Assembly: GCA_958450325.1 (NCBI GenBank)
Contig: OY288250.1
Location: forward strand, 46,598,683 to 46,662,682
Length of the DNA: 64,000 bases
DNA from: Agrostemma githago
Taxonomy: Eukaryota > Streptophyta > Magnoliopsida > Caryophyllales > Caryophyllaceae
Direction: 5' to 3'
Position numbers and translations under genes: made by a program. Position 1 is the stretch's first letter; each line of letters opens with the position of its first letter. Of this stretch, positions 48,484 to 58,497 are shown one piece after another. Under the pieces are notes generated by a model that ran no database searches, was not told where the DNA came from, and saw only the letters and a list, made by a program, of their open reading frames with translations.

Positions 48484-50582
48484 GTAATCATCGAATTCTT
48501 AATTCCTTCTTCCTACTTCGCGATTTATGATACTAATAAGGGTCTTGAACCTTGTTTATAATTTTTTTATAGGCTTTCGAGACAACCGGAGAAGGACGAG
48601 TATATTATTGGCTCGGATCTCAACGAAGGTAACACATGATGGCATGACTCGGTATTGCATGATATATATGTTGTAGTTGTTTGTAGTATCGTTTTAAAAT
48701 CGAATTTTTATACGAATAAGCATGTTTTAATTATATTGCGATAATATGCTTAAATCGATTTCGTGTTTCTATCGCTTTTAATCTTTCTCTATTTATTTCA
48801 CATCGGATCTTCTAAAAGTATTATAAGGCCGAGACTAAAACATACAAATAAGACATTATTTCTGAATTTTCGTGATTTTAATATAAAGTAGCAAAGTGAA
48901 AGTTTTTGTTATTTTTAACATAATTACTTCATGTTTCAGAATCGATTAGTGTTTTTGAACGATTTATTACTCCTGTTAAAGACTTTATTTTCGAAAAGTT
49001 TGAAAAAGGACTACTGTTCATTTTAAGTCTATTATATGTCTATAAAATTTCGTAAATTAAGTCCAAGTATTTTGGTCACAATAAATGTTTTACGAACAGA
49101 CGTCAGAATAGTCCGCGAATCTGTCAATTTTTGTAAAATCTAATTTAACCCCTTTGATAAACTTTGAATTTATTCTGGGTAATTTATGTACCTAAACTTT
49201 GAAGAGTCTAATTAATTTTTCCAATTGTTTTTTCTTCAAAATCAATTTTTAAACGTATTTTATTAATGATATACCATCGGGTGTCGAATTCTGTCAGTTT
49301 GTGAAAATACAAATAAAAACCCATGTTTTATTTGGAATTTGGATTTTCTCCAGAAATAAAAGTTGTAACTAAGTTTCTAAAGTTTTCAACCCCACTGGTT
49401 ATACGTTTTTTTGATTTTTAATGATTTAATTACGAATTTTATAGTAAGACAGTGCTATTCCGGAAAATCTGTAAATTTGTAATTTAATACTTTTAATTAC
49501 TTATATTTCAACCTTTTGAGAAATAATTATGATTTTCACTTTCGTTGACTTTTGATCATTAAATATATATTTATAAAATAAGTATAATGTTTATGTCTCG
49601 AGGCCTAATATAACTATTTTATATAATTCAAATGTTAAACGATTTCTAATTATAATAATACCTATTTTGGAAAGTTAATATTTGAAGAAAGTTTCCCAAA
49701 TTAGAAAGTTTCTTTTTAGGAACGTTTTAACAATCCTATCGAATTACGACAACGACTTTGTTTTGGAATAAGGACAAGTGTACGGGTAGAGTAATACAGT
49801 TTAGGGTATACGTTTTACCATCAACTATAAAGCTGGTGTGTCTAGTTAGAGACACATTGGTCGTTGAACTGAACATGGTTTGTGTTCAGGAGTGTGTATA
49901 TTTTGACCTTAAACTTAGATATCGCATCGTGTAAGTCGCCGTCGGGTTGAACTGGATTACGGTTGGTGTCCAGGAGGGGTGTACATTACTTAAGCCAGGA
50001 CCTCGCTGCACGCAGTCCTGTTATAGTTGAGTTGCCTAGTTAGAGACCGAAGTCTAATTTGTTTTGACTGAATTCTCGAACCTAGTTTAGTATGATCCTA
50101 GTGAAAGTCTATTCCGTTACACTGATTAATTTCCATAACGCCGTTACTATTATTGATTGACATTGATTTGCAGGTTGACAATCATTTTGAAGTATTTTAC
50201 CGTATCATTTTAAATGTTTTCCGTTTTCAACTATTTTGATATAATAGTAATTATGCTTTAATATTATGTAATATGGCTGGGAGAACTGCCTGTGTTGCTC
50301 CCCACTGAATTGTGGCTGTTATGTTTATAACATGGCAGGTATTATTTGTTCCGGGGTTTGGTGTGAGCTAGCAAGTGGCGTGGATCGTACTCCGCTTGAG
50401 TTATGTTTATTTATGGATTCTTAATCCCATTTGGAGAATTTTTATTTTTAGCCCTTTTGTAAAAAGTGGTCTTTGTATTGACTGACCGTTCTTTTTGTAA
50501 AATATAGAACATCAGTGTGTTTTAATCCCAAATCTACAGTATTTCCGCTACTGTATTGCATTAGAATTTATGGGGGATTACA
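48484..50582 (+). repeat. Right-hand portion of the split solo LTR
   Basis: Noncoding DNA continuing the LTR started at 20829; ends GGGGGATTACA. No frame of interest. Confidence 0.7.
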
Positions 50583-50587
50583 TCTTT

Positions 50588-52679
50588 TCCTGCTTGGTTT
50601 GGCGAAGCAGCGAGTGAAATTAAGGATCGGACCATGCCGTCTTCTCTCGGGACCGAAACAGATCACTGCCAGTCATCCCAGGCGTTCTGGACTAGCGACG
50701 AACTCCACCAATATGTTGACCAGGTCTGCGAGTCAGCATTTCGTTTCCGAGATTCAACTGCCAATGTACCAGTGTATGCTGCAGCGGCTGGGAAGACTAC
50801 AGCCGACATCACACCCATAGATGTGCAGGTAAGCGAGCAACCTGAAGTTCCATTGGAGCAGCCTGCTGGAACTGTGCAGGTGGGCGCCGATGCAGGTTCC
50901 GACCAGGTGGACGTGGGCGGTGAGGAACAGCGACCTAAGGCATCATTGGTAGACTCCGCAGTGCAGTCTAAAAAACAAGTTCAGCACAACGTACGGGGGT
51001 CGTCATCTAAGCGGCAGCGCTCCACAGAACATCAGCCAGTAAATACTCCAGTGCAAGGTCCCGTTGCAGATTCAACCCCGCGGGAAGCAACGTCATCATT
51101 GAGGAGCCGCATCCGTGGTCGGGGGGATGGTCTCGGGTGCACATTGGATTTCGGGGATATTGACACTAAAGCGCTGACCGTGTCAAAAACATTCCGCAGC
51201 AACCAACAACTGTTAAGCAACCTCCCGAATTTACGGAAGCATGTAGCGGACGATAGCCTGCTCGATGACTACGATTATCCTAACGAGTAAGCTTCCTTTT
51301 CAAATTTCTGATTTCTTATTTGTTGCGACCTACCCACCTAGTGATAACCAGTTAATACGATCCATTCGACCTAATTCAGTGAGCTGCTAGCATACTACGG
51401 GAAGGACGCAATAATAACTCGCTCCGACGTACTGACCATGCTCCCTGACACGGACATGTCTTCTTCCGTCCTAGAGTGCTGGTCGATACTCCTCACTTGT
51501 ATTTCCGCTGCAGACCCAGGGGACGGCAATCTTCCAACAATGACGTTCATGGGGCTACGCCACTCGGTATGCACTAACCCCCACTCTTACTATTTCTACA
51601 TTAGTTTTTCTTTGGAAATAGTCTGCATTACGCTTGAAACTTTAATTCAATTATTTAAGAACTTCAATTCTCAAATTCCGAAACTTTAGAAAATGTAGAA
51701 AATGTCGACAGAATTAATTTAAAACTTCACCTAAGTCAGTTTAGAACTTCATAGAACAACAGTGAAAACTTCATCAGCGGACAGGGTCAAGTTGTTCATT
51801 AATTAGCTCTAAAACATCAACACATCGGTTTCGCAACTTCAACTCAAACTCTAAGGAATTTCAGCACATAGGGTTCGCAACTTCTAAACATAAGGTATTA
51901 TCATTTTCTAATCTTGGCTCAGTATTCCTACATGTTTTCATCTCCACAGGACGTTATAGAGAATCTTGTAGAGAATTTCGACCAAGCAATCCCTTACCAT
52001 GCTCTCCAAGAGAAGCTCTACAGATTTTGGGACGTATTCATCAAAGATTGCCGTCCAGCAGTCAATTTGCAGTCCGACCTTATTTTTGTGCCAGTCAAAC
52101 TCAACCAACATTTTGTCTGCATTTGTCTCAACTTCAAGAAGAACACAGTCGACGTGCTGGACCATTACCTACACCCTGATTTCCCAAACTTGGATGTTTA
52201 CAAGGCCGCATACCTTATTGTAAGTACTACTCCTGCGAAACTTACTATATTGTACCAGAAAATTACAAGCTTACGCAGCTCACTCCAACTTCTTGCAGGC
52301 ATTTGGAATGAGTGACTACTTGGAAGTGAAGGAGGTTACCAAGGCCTTACAACTTCGTTTCTTTGAAATAAGGCAGGTGAAAACGGAGTGGCAGAGCAAT
52401 GTCATCAATCGAAAGGAATCTGGATTGTTTACAATGATGCACATGCTACTGCATGAGGGTGAGGATGAGGTGCCACCCCACGAGGATCTGCAGCGTAAAG
52501 TTGGTAGGCGATTCCTCATAGTGCAGCTCACTGCCACACTAATTCTCTCCGACTACAACAAAGAACGGAAAACAATCCGCAAACAACTCGACAAGTTCAA
52601 TGCGGAGAAAGAAAACATTTGGGATATTTTGAAGGAGAAACGTAAGGCATTGAAGGTCTACACTAGTCGTAGGAAGTAA
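50588..52679 (+). pseudogene. Ulp1/C48-type protease-like gene, 3' part (exons 2b-5)
   Basis: Exon 2 resumes at 50588 in the same frame as 20828 and ends at 51286. Exon 3 is 51380-51566, exon 4 is 51923-52219 (or from 51950) and exon 5 is 52299-52679. All phases agree, giving 886 aa for the whole gene. Exons 2-3 encode a Ser/Gln-rich linker. Exons 4-5 encode the C48 domain: His in NQHFVCICLNF, Asp in VDVLDHY and a Gln in EWQSN. At the expected nucleophile the motif is KESGLFTMMHM, with Ser (TCT, 52419-52421) where Asp-Cys-Gly is usual. A Lys-rich C-terminal coil follows. It is either an inactive protease or a Ser variant. Introns carry AACTTCA repeats as in intron 1. Confidence 0.75.
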
Positions 52680-53130
52680 ACAAACGATTCCCCGTGGTTA
52701 CTGAACTTTATGTTTTCGGCAAGAAGAACTTGTATCCGCTACTATGTAGTTAGCCCTAAACTCGAATTTCGTCATTGTCTTCTGTAAACAATCGTTCCAA
52801 TTTTCATTTTACGCAATTTTTGAGGAACGTATTATCATTTTCTAACCATGTGCCATTTTCCTACAATCTTCACAGCCTTGATCAATATTTGTCTATTATT
52901 GTTTTTGAAACTTTAAGTCGACTGTAACATAACTTCAGCACATAACTTCCAAAACTTCAGTAGTTAATCGCTGCACATCATCTGCCACTAAAACCAAACT
53001 ACTCAACGCCTAAAACTTTACATCAAAAACCTTACAACTTCAAGTCTAACAATGCGACACTTCAGAACCGTAGCATACCATTTCACACTTGAATTCGTTC
53101 TCATAACATTGACGTTGCGATTTAGTAGTG
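52680..53130. repeat. 3' flank of the Ulp1-like gene with AACTTCA repeats
   Basis: AACTTTA, AACTTCAG and AACTTCCAAAACTTCAG phrases recur at 52910-53070. No terminal inverted repeat of the host unit is visible before element C starts. Confidence 0.5.
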
Positions 53131-53944
53131 TGTGGACATGACATAGGTCCACCCCGACGCGGCCACGCGCGGGTTTGGGGAGGCGAATGAATCTCCATAT
53201 GAGAATGGATCGAATTGAAATTTAGGTCTATGTGGAGTCGCCACCGAATTTTGTGGTTATTCGGAACCATTCGAGCCCACTCTATGTCGTAGTGGTCCGT
53301 ATACAAAATACGGCCCATTTCCAATGTCAGAGTTTATTGGGCTCGTCCCTTTGCATTTGATACCGATACCGACATTATCGGATATCGTGTATGAATGACT
53401 CTCGTGCGCCAACGGTTTTGGGCATCCGAAAACCGAGGTTCTGAGTAAGGGGTGAGGGTACGTGTTGGGAAGCCCACAAAGGACACCCAACCCCGCCCGC
53501 ACATTAGCGGCCTCTACTAAGAATTCGAATGACTTACAATACGCGCGTTAGTTAAACGGGAAAATGATATGCAAACATTGTTTTTCCTAGGCATGTGAAT
53601 GAAATTGAAAAGTGGGTTTCTATGTCAATTTAATGCAATTAATTCTACGTCAAAGTGGAATTTTAGCATGTGGGTTCATTTAGTACAATAAACGAACAAT
53701 AATTAAATTGACAATAGAAGTAACAAACGCGTTAGTAACGATGTAATAATATAACGAATAATAACGGTTTGTGCAAATGATGAATTGAATTGAATGATGT
53801 AAACGAGATGCATGTATGAGATGCATGGTTTGAAAAGATAGTATACACGTGATTAATTAAGCACGTGTTGACCTAAGTCGCAAAATACTATCGAGTTTGA
53901 AAAATAGAAGAATGTACGACTCGCGTTTTAGTCGTTATGAGGCC

Positions 53945-54204
53945 ACTCGATCGAGTGGTCAATGGACTCGATCGAGTGGACCATAAAAAACGATTCTGTT
54001 TTGCGTTGCAGACCGTACTCGGCCGAGTTATTGACCAACTCGGTCGAGTACATGGCCACTCGACCGAGTCACTGTGAGACTCGATCGAGTACATGGCCAC
54101 TCGACCGAGTCACTGTGAGACTCGATCGAGTGGGGGTCGTAATGAGCATTCTGATCCGGTTTTGAGGTGCCACTCGACCGAGTGGGCTAGGCACTCGGTC
54201 GAGT
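53945..54204. repeat. Array of ACTCGNNCGAGT dyad boxes, element C LTR, site 1
   Basis: Ten boxes start at 53945, 53966, 54017, 54038, 54058, 54079, 54099, 54120, 54172 and 54193 (steps 21, 51, 21, 20, 21, 20, 21, 52, 21). Arms are perfect in every box; centres are AT, AT, GC, GT, AC, AT, AC, AT, AC, GT. It starts 814 bp from the LTR edge. Confidence 0.92.
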
Positions 54205-55141
54205 GCCCTCTGTACGAATTACGATTCGTTTATGAAAATTGCATTGATTTTAAAATCGTTTTAAATTGCTTTGAATTGATTGTTGTGATGCGATTAAATT
54301 TTCTCCGCGTTTAATAATGCCATAATCCTAACGAATTGTTTTGACAATTATTTTAGCATCAACGAAAATTGCCTTAAATTGATTTAATTCTATTTAGAAA
54401 AATTGACTCTTTGATTAAATAAATAATAAAAAAAACTTGATTCCCTCGACTTCTCCGACATCGATAAATCCCTAGAGATTGTGATGTCGGATCCGTGTCA
54501 ACGGGTTTCGACCTTATTAAAATTGATTTTAGAAGATGGATGAATGCAAAATTAAAGATGATGATGACGAGAAATAATAACGACTTGTTGTTTAAGTAAA
54601 TTTATCTCAATAATCAAATAGTCGGGGTACCGGGATAAGCGACCGACGACGCGTGTGCAGTACACTTGTATATGCGGTTTTCCTTATCCCGGTATCCTTC
54701 TTACTCGACACAAATCGATAAATATTTTAGTACTTTAATATTAGTAGTATTATCGATATTACAGTGCAATAAATAAAATAACAAAAACGAAAAAAAAACG
54801 AAAAAAGAAGACGAAGATGACGTGAGAAAGGGAGGAAGGAGAGAGAGGGTTTTGACACCCTCAACCTACATGTTCTTATCTCGGTGCGGACTCGTAACCG
54901 TGGCTTCAACACAAGAGTCTTAGAGGTTTTATGTAGATTAAGTTATGGTGGCTTGGGATTGATTTCCTAAAACTAGGTTTAGGGTTTTTGCTAGTGTAGG
55001 ATTACTAGGTCTTGACTAGGGTTTGTAAGGACGTAGTATGTGTATGATTGCTTTAGGGTTTGCTAGGGTTGTAAAAAGATGTGTAAAAGTGTGCATGGAG
55101 GTTGCTTATATAGGAAAAGCTAGGGCACCTGGTTTAGGGTT

Positions 55142-55223
55142 ACTCGACCGAGTAGGAGGCCAACTCGGTCGAGTGGCCCGTTATGCCAGCCGTCGGGCTC
55201 GAAATAGGCCCACTCGATCGAGT
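55142..55223. repeat. ACTCGNNCGAGT dyad boxes, element C LTR, site 2
   Basis: Three boxes at 55142, 55163 and 55212 (steps 21 and 49). Centres AC, GT, AT. About 470 bp from the other LTR edge. Confidence 0.88.
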
Positions 55224-55612
55224 GGCCCAGCTGGGTCGCGCAGGTCCGTTGACTTTGGACCGTGATTTGTGTTTGATGGATTTTGTACTTGACTTGGACT
55301 TTTGATGGTTGTATGGCTGTTTTTGTGTGTCTCGGAAACGACTTTGATCGGGGTTGACCCAATCGCAAAAAGTCGGTTTTATTTCCGGTGTCGGTTTTGG
55401 CCCAAATTAGTCTTGTTTGACTCGGAATGATCCACTGGGCCTGGATTTGAGGTCCGTTTGGTGAGATTTGTACTCCGTAAGTGTGTTAGCCAACGATTAA
55501 TGGATTTGAGCCCGTATCCGAGCGCATAGAAACACGTTATCGTCCGATCATCATCGGGTGTTTTTTTGGAAACTGCCATAGACACCTGGCGGTCAAAATG
55601 CGGGTGTCTACA

Positions 55613-55625
55613 GAGCCCCCACTCT
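55613..55625 (-). other. Polypurine tract of element C
   Basis: Same AGAGTGGGGGCTC (- strand) as element A. Confidence 0.8.
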
Positions 55626-56154
55626 GACTGAGGCTTGGACAAGGCGGAAGTCAGAGTAGTTACCAAGCCCGTTAAGACCTGGTAGACTTCCGGTCGGGTC
55701 GTTTATAGTCCGTTAGACTCGCGTGAAGGGCTCGCCAGCCACAAGACAGAAATCATACCTGCGCTCCGTGGGGGCATTGGGCTTGTCACGTAAGCCCTGG
55801 GTGCTCCTGTGTGTTGGCCCATCCCGTGCTATCCCGGAAAATGCTGTTGGGGAGATTTGATGACTTGCATGTCCCTGTTTGAGTCGTACCTGTATAAGTC
55901 ACATAGAATGCATGCAACACGTAGGTAGTAAAATGACTCGTGCTGGGGAAAATGACTCTTTGAATTTTTGAAAATTTGAAGATTTGAAAATTTTGAAATT
56001 TTGAAATTTTGAAATCGACTCCTAAAGAAATTAGGAAAGTTCGGGATGATTATTTCCTCGCTAGTATCGGGACTAGGCTTGTGGCTTAATTCCCTTTTGG
56101 AATTAGGAAACTTTTCCTAGAAGTGATATGGAAAGAGATTTGCAAGGCTAATGC

Positions 56155-56162
56155 TATATATA
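56155..56162 (+). promoter_or_regulatory. TATA box of the element C antisense gene
   Basis: TATATATA, 103-110 bp upstream of the ATG at 56265; matches the position of the element A TATA box. Confidence 0.55.
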
Positions 56163-56264
56163 GCCCCCTATGCTCTTGATTTTTTTCATAATTCCATCAC
56201 AAGAAAATCTTTTATTTCCCTTAAGGCAAAAAGAAAGTCTCTTTATCCTCTTAAGAAATCCATC

Positions 56265-58058
56265 ATGGGTATCGATAGATTGAGTGCTATGTTGCAGGCG
56301 TGGTCCCGTCAATTTAGGGATGCCGATAGGGTGGTCTTGAATCAGACGGGTATAACTCAGCTGTACCCGTTCCGTCAGATGGTGGTTGATCGTTACTTCT
56401 TGGATGCATGCTTAGCTTACTGGGATGACATATATCATATCTTTGCTTTCCCTCGGGGCGAGATTTGCCCTTTACCTGAAGAAATTGCTGCGATAGAAGG
56501 GTGGAACCCAATGCTTCGACCCGCCGTCCCGTACTCAGTCCATGACCGGAGGAGGAAGCTTCGAGAATTTTTAGGGCTTTCCCATAATGAGGTGTCTCGC
56601 ATGACCCAGGATGACAACACAGTCTCCTTGATTGATGTGGCCGAAAAGTTCATGAACCCACACGATGTCCGGGTGAGATCAGTTCATAGCCGTAGGGCTT
56701 TCTCTTTTTGCATGCTCCATGTATATGCCTTTGAGGGTCACATGGATTTATTGTCTTGTATGGGTCATATCCGTCTGTTAACCGTTGTGGATTTAATGGA
56801 GACGGAGCATAGCCCTGCCTGGCTGATCTCGGGTGAGATAATCCAAGGCTTGGACAACCGTAAGAGGGATCCGTCTGTTCGTCTCACCGGAAGCACCCGT
56901 TTGCTGCAAGTAAGTCGGATTTTATTTTTTTCTTGATTTCTCAATTTTTCGAATTTTTCGAGAATCTGGCTACTGCAGTGGGCACTCGATCGAGTCACCC
57001 TGGCACTCGATCGAGTGCCTTCATAAAAAGGCTTCTGTTTGCTTCCAGGGACGCCACTCGATTGAGTCATCCGGCCACTCGATCGAGTGTCGTCTGTTTC
57101 GCCTTGGAATTTAATGTTTTTGTTTTCTTTTTCCAGATTTGGCTTTATGAGAGGCTATCGGTGATAGATCCCCCACTTGATGCTAGTAATTACCGCCATA
57201 ATCAATTAATGACGAGGAGGCGGGCCATCGATTTCTCTCGCTTGATTAGCCAAAAATATTGGGATGAGGTGCTATCGATCCATGGTGGGCGGCTGATTCG
57301 ATGGGTCGTGCCATGGTGGCCCATCTATGTTTGGTCAGGTTTGGACCCGAGGGAGAGGGCCCGTTACCAAGTCATCTTGTCTTTCAACCAAACGGTTCAT
57401 CTTTACCCGGATCGCATACTAAGGCAGTATGGACGAACTCAGCGGATACCAGAAATAGAGGCAATCGTGAGTGACCCTACCCAATTGACTGATGTAATGT
57501 GATACTTGGGCTCAATGGTGGTACACCCGGCATACTTGGCCTATTTCCAAATCTCGCCATTCGATCTGGGTTTCAGATTCATATACCAAGTGGACTAAAG
57601 CAGGTGATGCTAAAGCCCGGGCTGCTTTGAAGGTTGATGAAGCCTTTGACCTGCTGAGGAGAGAACAGGCTAAAGACAACAGGGGGTTCTTTGATGAGGG
57701 AGATACTCCAGCTACCCTAGTCCGTCTAATGTCAGGACACAAGAAGAAGGCTAAGACTCAAGCTGAAGGGTCCGGTGCTAAAGGTGCTCGGGAGAAGGTG
57801 AGCCCCCAGACAGACTTGGAAAGGAGACTGGGCCCTAGACTAGCCGTGCAGGACCGACTTGGCCCACGGGATAGGCTACCCGAGCATGTGCGAGCCCGAC
57901 TTGGGCCGAAGACTGTGATTGAAGACCCGTCGTCAAAGAAGCGGGCTCGTGCTAAGGAGGTTCCTCTTGTGATTAGGGAACGCTCATCCCCACCTCGACG
58001 ACCTTGGGCTCCACGCGACCCGAAGGATAAGGGAAAGGGGAAGATGCCGGGATATTAG
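56265..58058 (+). pseudogene. Element C antisense gene (plant-mobile-domain/DUF7745-like)
   Basis: Exon 1 is 56265-56909 (start MGIDRLSAMLQAWSRQF), intron 56910-57136 (GTAAGT...TTTTCCAG), exon 2 from 57137. Motifs match the element A copy: YHIFAFPRGEICPLPEEIAA, RRAFSFCMLHVYAFEG, SPAWLISGEIIQGLD, then IWLYERLSVIDPP and HLYPDRILRQYG. A 2-nt deletion near 57500 breaks the frame. Downstream codons continue in another frame through KVDEAFDLLRR to a basic, Arg/Lys/Pro-rich C-terminus ending at 58058. It is the better-preserved of the two copies. The intron holds four ACTCGNNCGAGT-type boxes. Function unknown; the basic tail suggests nucleic-acid contact. Confidence 0.78.
56984..57088. repeat. ACTCGNNCGAGT dyad boxes in the antisense-gene intron
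   Basis: Boxes at 56984, 57005, 57056 and 57077 (steps 21, 51, 21). The third has one arm base changed (ATTGAGT). Same design as in the LTR of this element. Confidence 0.9.
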
Positions 58059-58454
58059 TCTCCCATTTTATTATTTGAATATTACTATTAATTTTTTTGG
58101 TGTGATTTTTGTTGTTGTTTGCCGTGTTTGGCGTTTTTTTTTTTAGTTCCCGATTTTATCGAGATATTAATAAAGACGTATTATTGAATACCGTTCCCGT
58201 CTTTTCGTTATTGCAGCGGTTGTACCCTTTTGAGGGGTTGCCTACGTATCCACAATTAGCGGAATCAAACCAACCGTAGTTCGAAATTTGATTTTTTTGA
58301 CTTTTTTTGCAATTTTCGAAATACATCAAGATTATTAATTCGAGATGTGCGACGGTAGAATAATTAATTCTAACTTATTGACTTGTCTAAAATTTTGAAA
58401 ATTTATAAAAAGGCTGAATTTTATAAATTTTTGCAAATGACATTGAGATTGGGC
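58059..58454. other. Noncoding DNA between antisense gene and integrase of element C
   Basis: AT-rich UTR-like DNA with the conserved TTGAGGGGTTGCCTACGTAT block near 58230 that is also in element A. Confidence 0.5.
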
Positions 58455-58497
58455 TTATGGGTAGTAGAGCTTCAGCTGGTCCAAGTTGGTCGGGTTG
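58455..58497 (-). pseudogene. Last codons of element C integrase
   Basis: On the - strand this encodes the C-terminal LDQLKLYYP plus stop (stop at 58455-58457), matching the element A integrase end. Element D is inserted immediately upstream of these codons (to the right on the + strand). Confidence 0.75.

Larger units (their letters stand above)
20829..50582 (+). mobile_element. Solo LTR of a Ty3/gypsy element, split by nested insertions
   Basis: Starts TGTAACACCCCTGA (20829) and ends GGGGGATTACA (50582). Its own sequence is 20829-21641 plus 48484-50582, about 2.9 kb, with no internal repeat and no coding region, so it is one LTR and not a whole element. The flanks are GCTTT (20824-20828) and TCTTT (50583-50587), a 4/5 match consistent with an aged 5-bp duplication. 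The TGTAACACCC start and GGGG-TTACA end recall plant chromovirus (Tekay-like) LTRs; the lineage is inferred. It sits within exon 2 of the Ulp1-like gene. Strand is given as if the LTR reads 5' to 3' with TG first. Confidence 0.75.
53131..55612 (-). repeat. 3' LTR of element C
   Basis: Contains two dyad-box arrays (53945-54204 and 55142-55223) at positions where element A has unrelated hairpins. Confidence 0.9.

Noticed and set aside
20829..50582. Reading the outer insertion as a complete LTR retrotransposon
   Set aside because: No second LTR, PBS, PPT or coding domain of its own. Its two parts together behave as one LTR.
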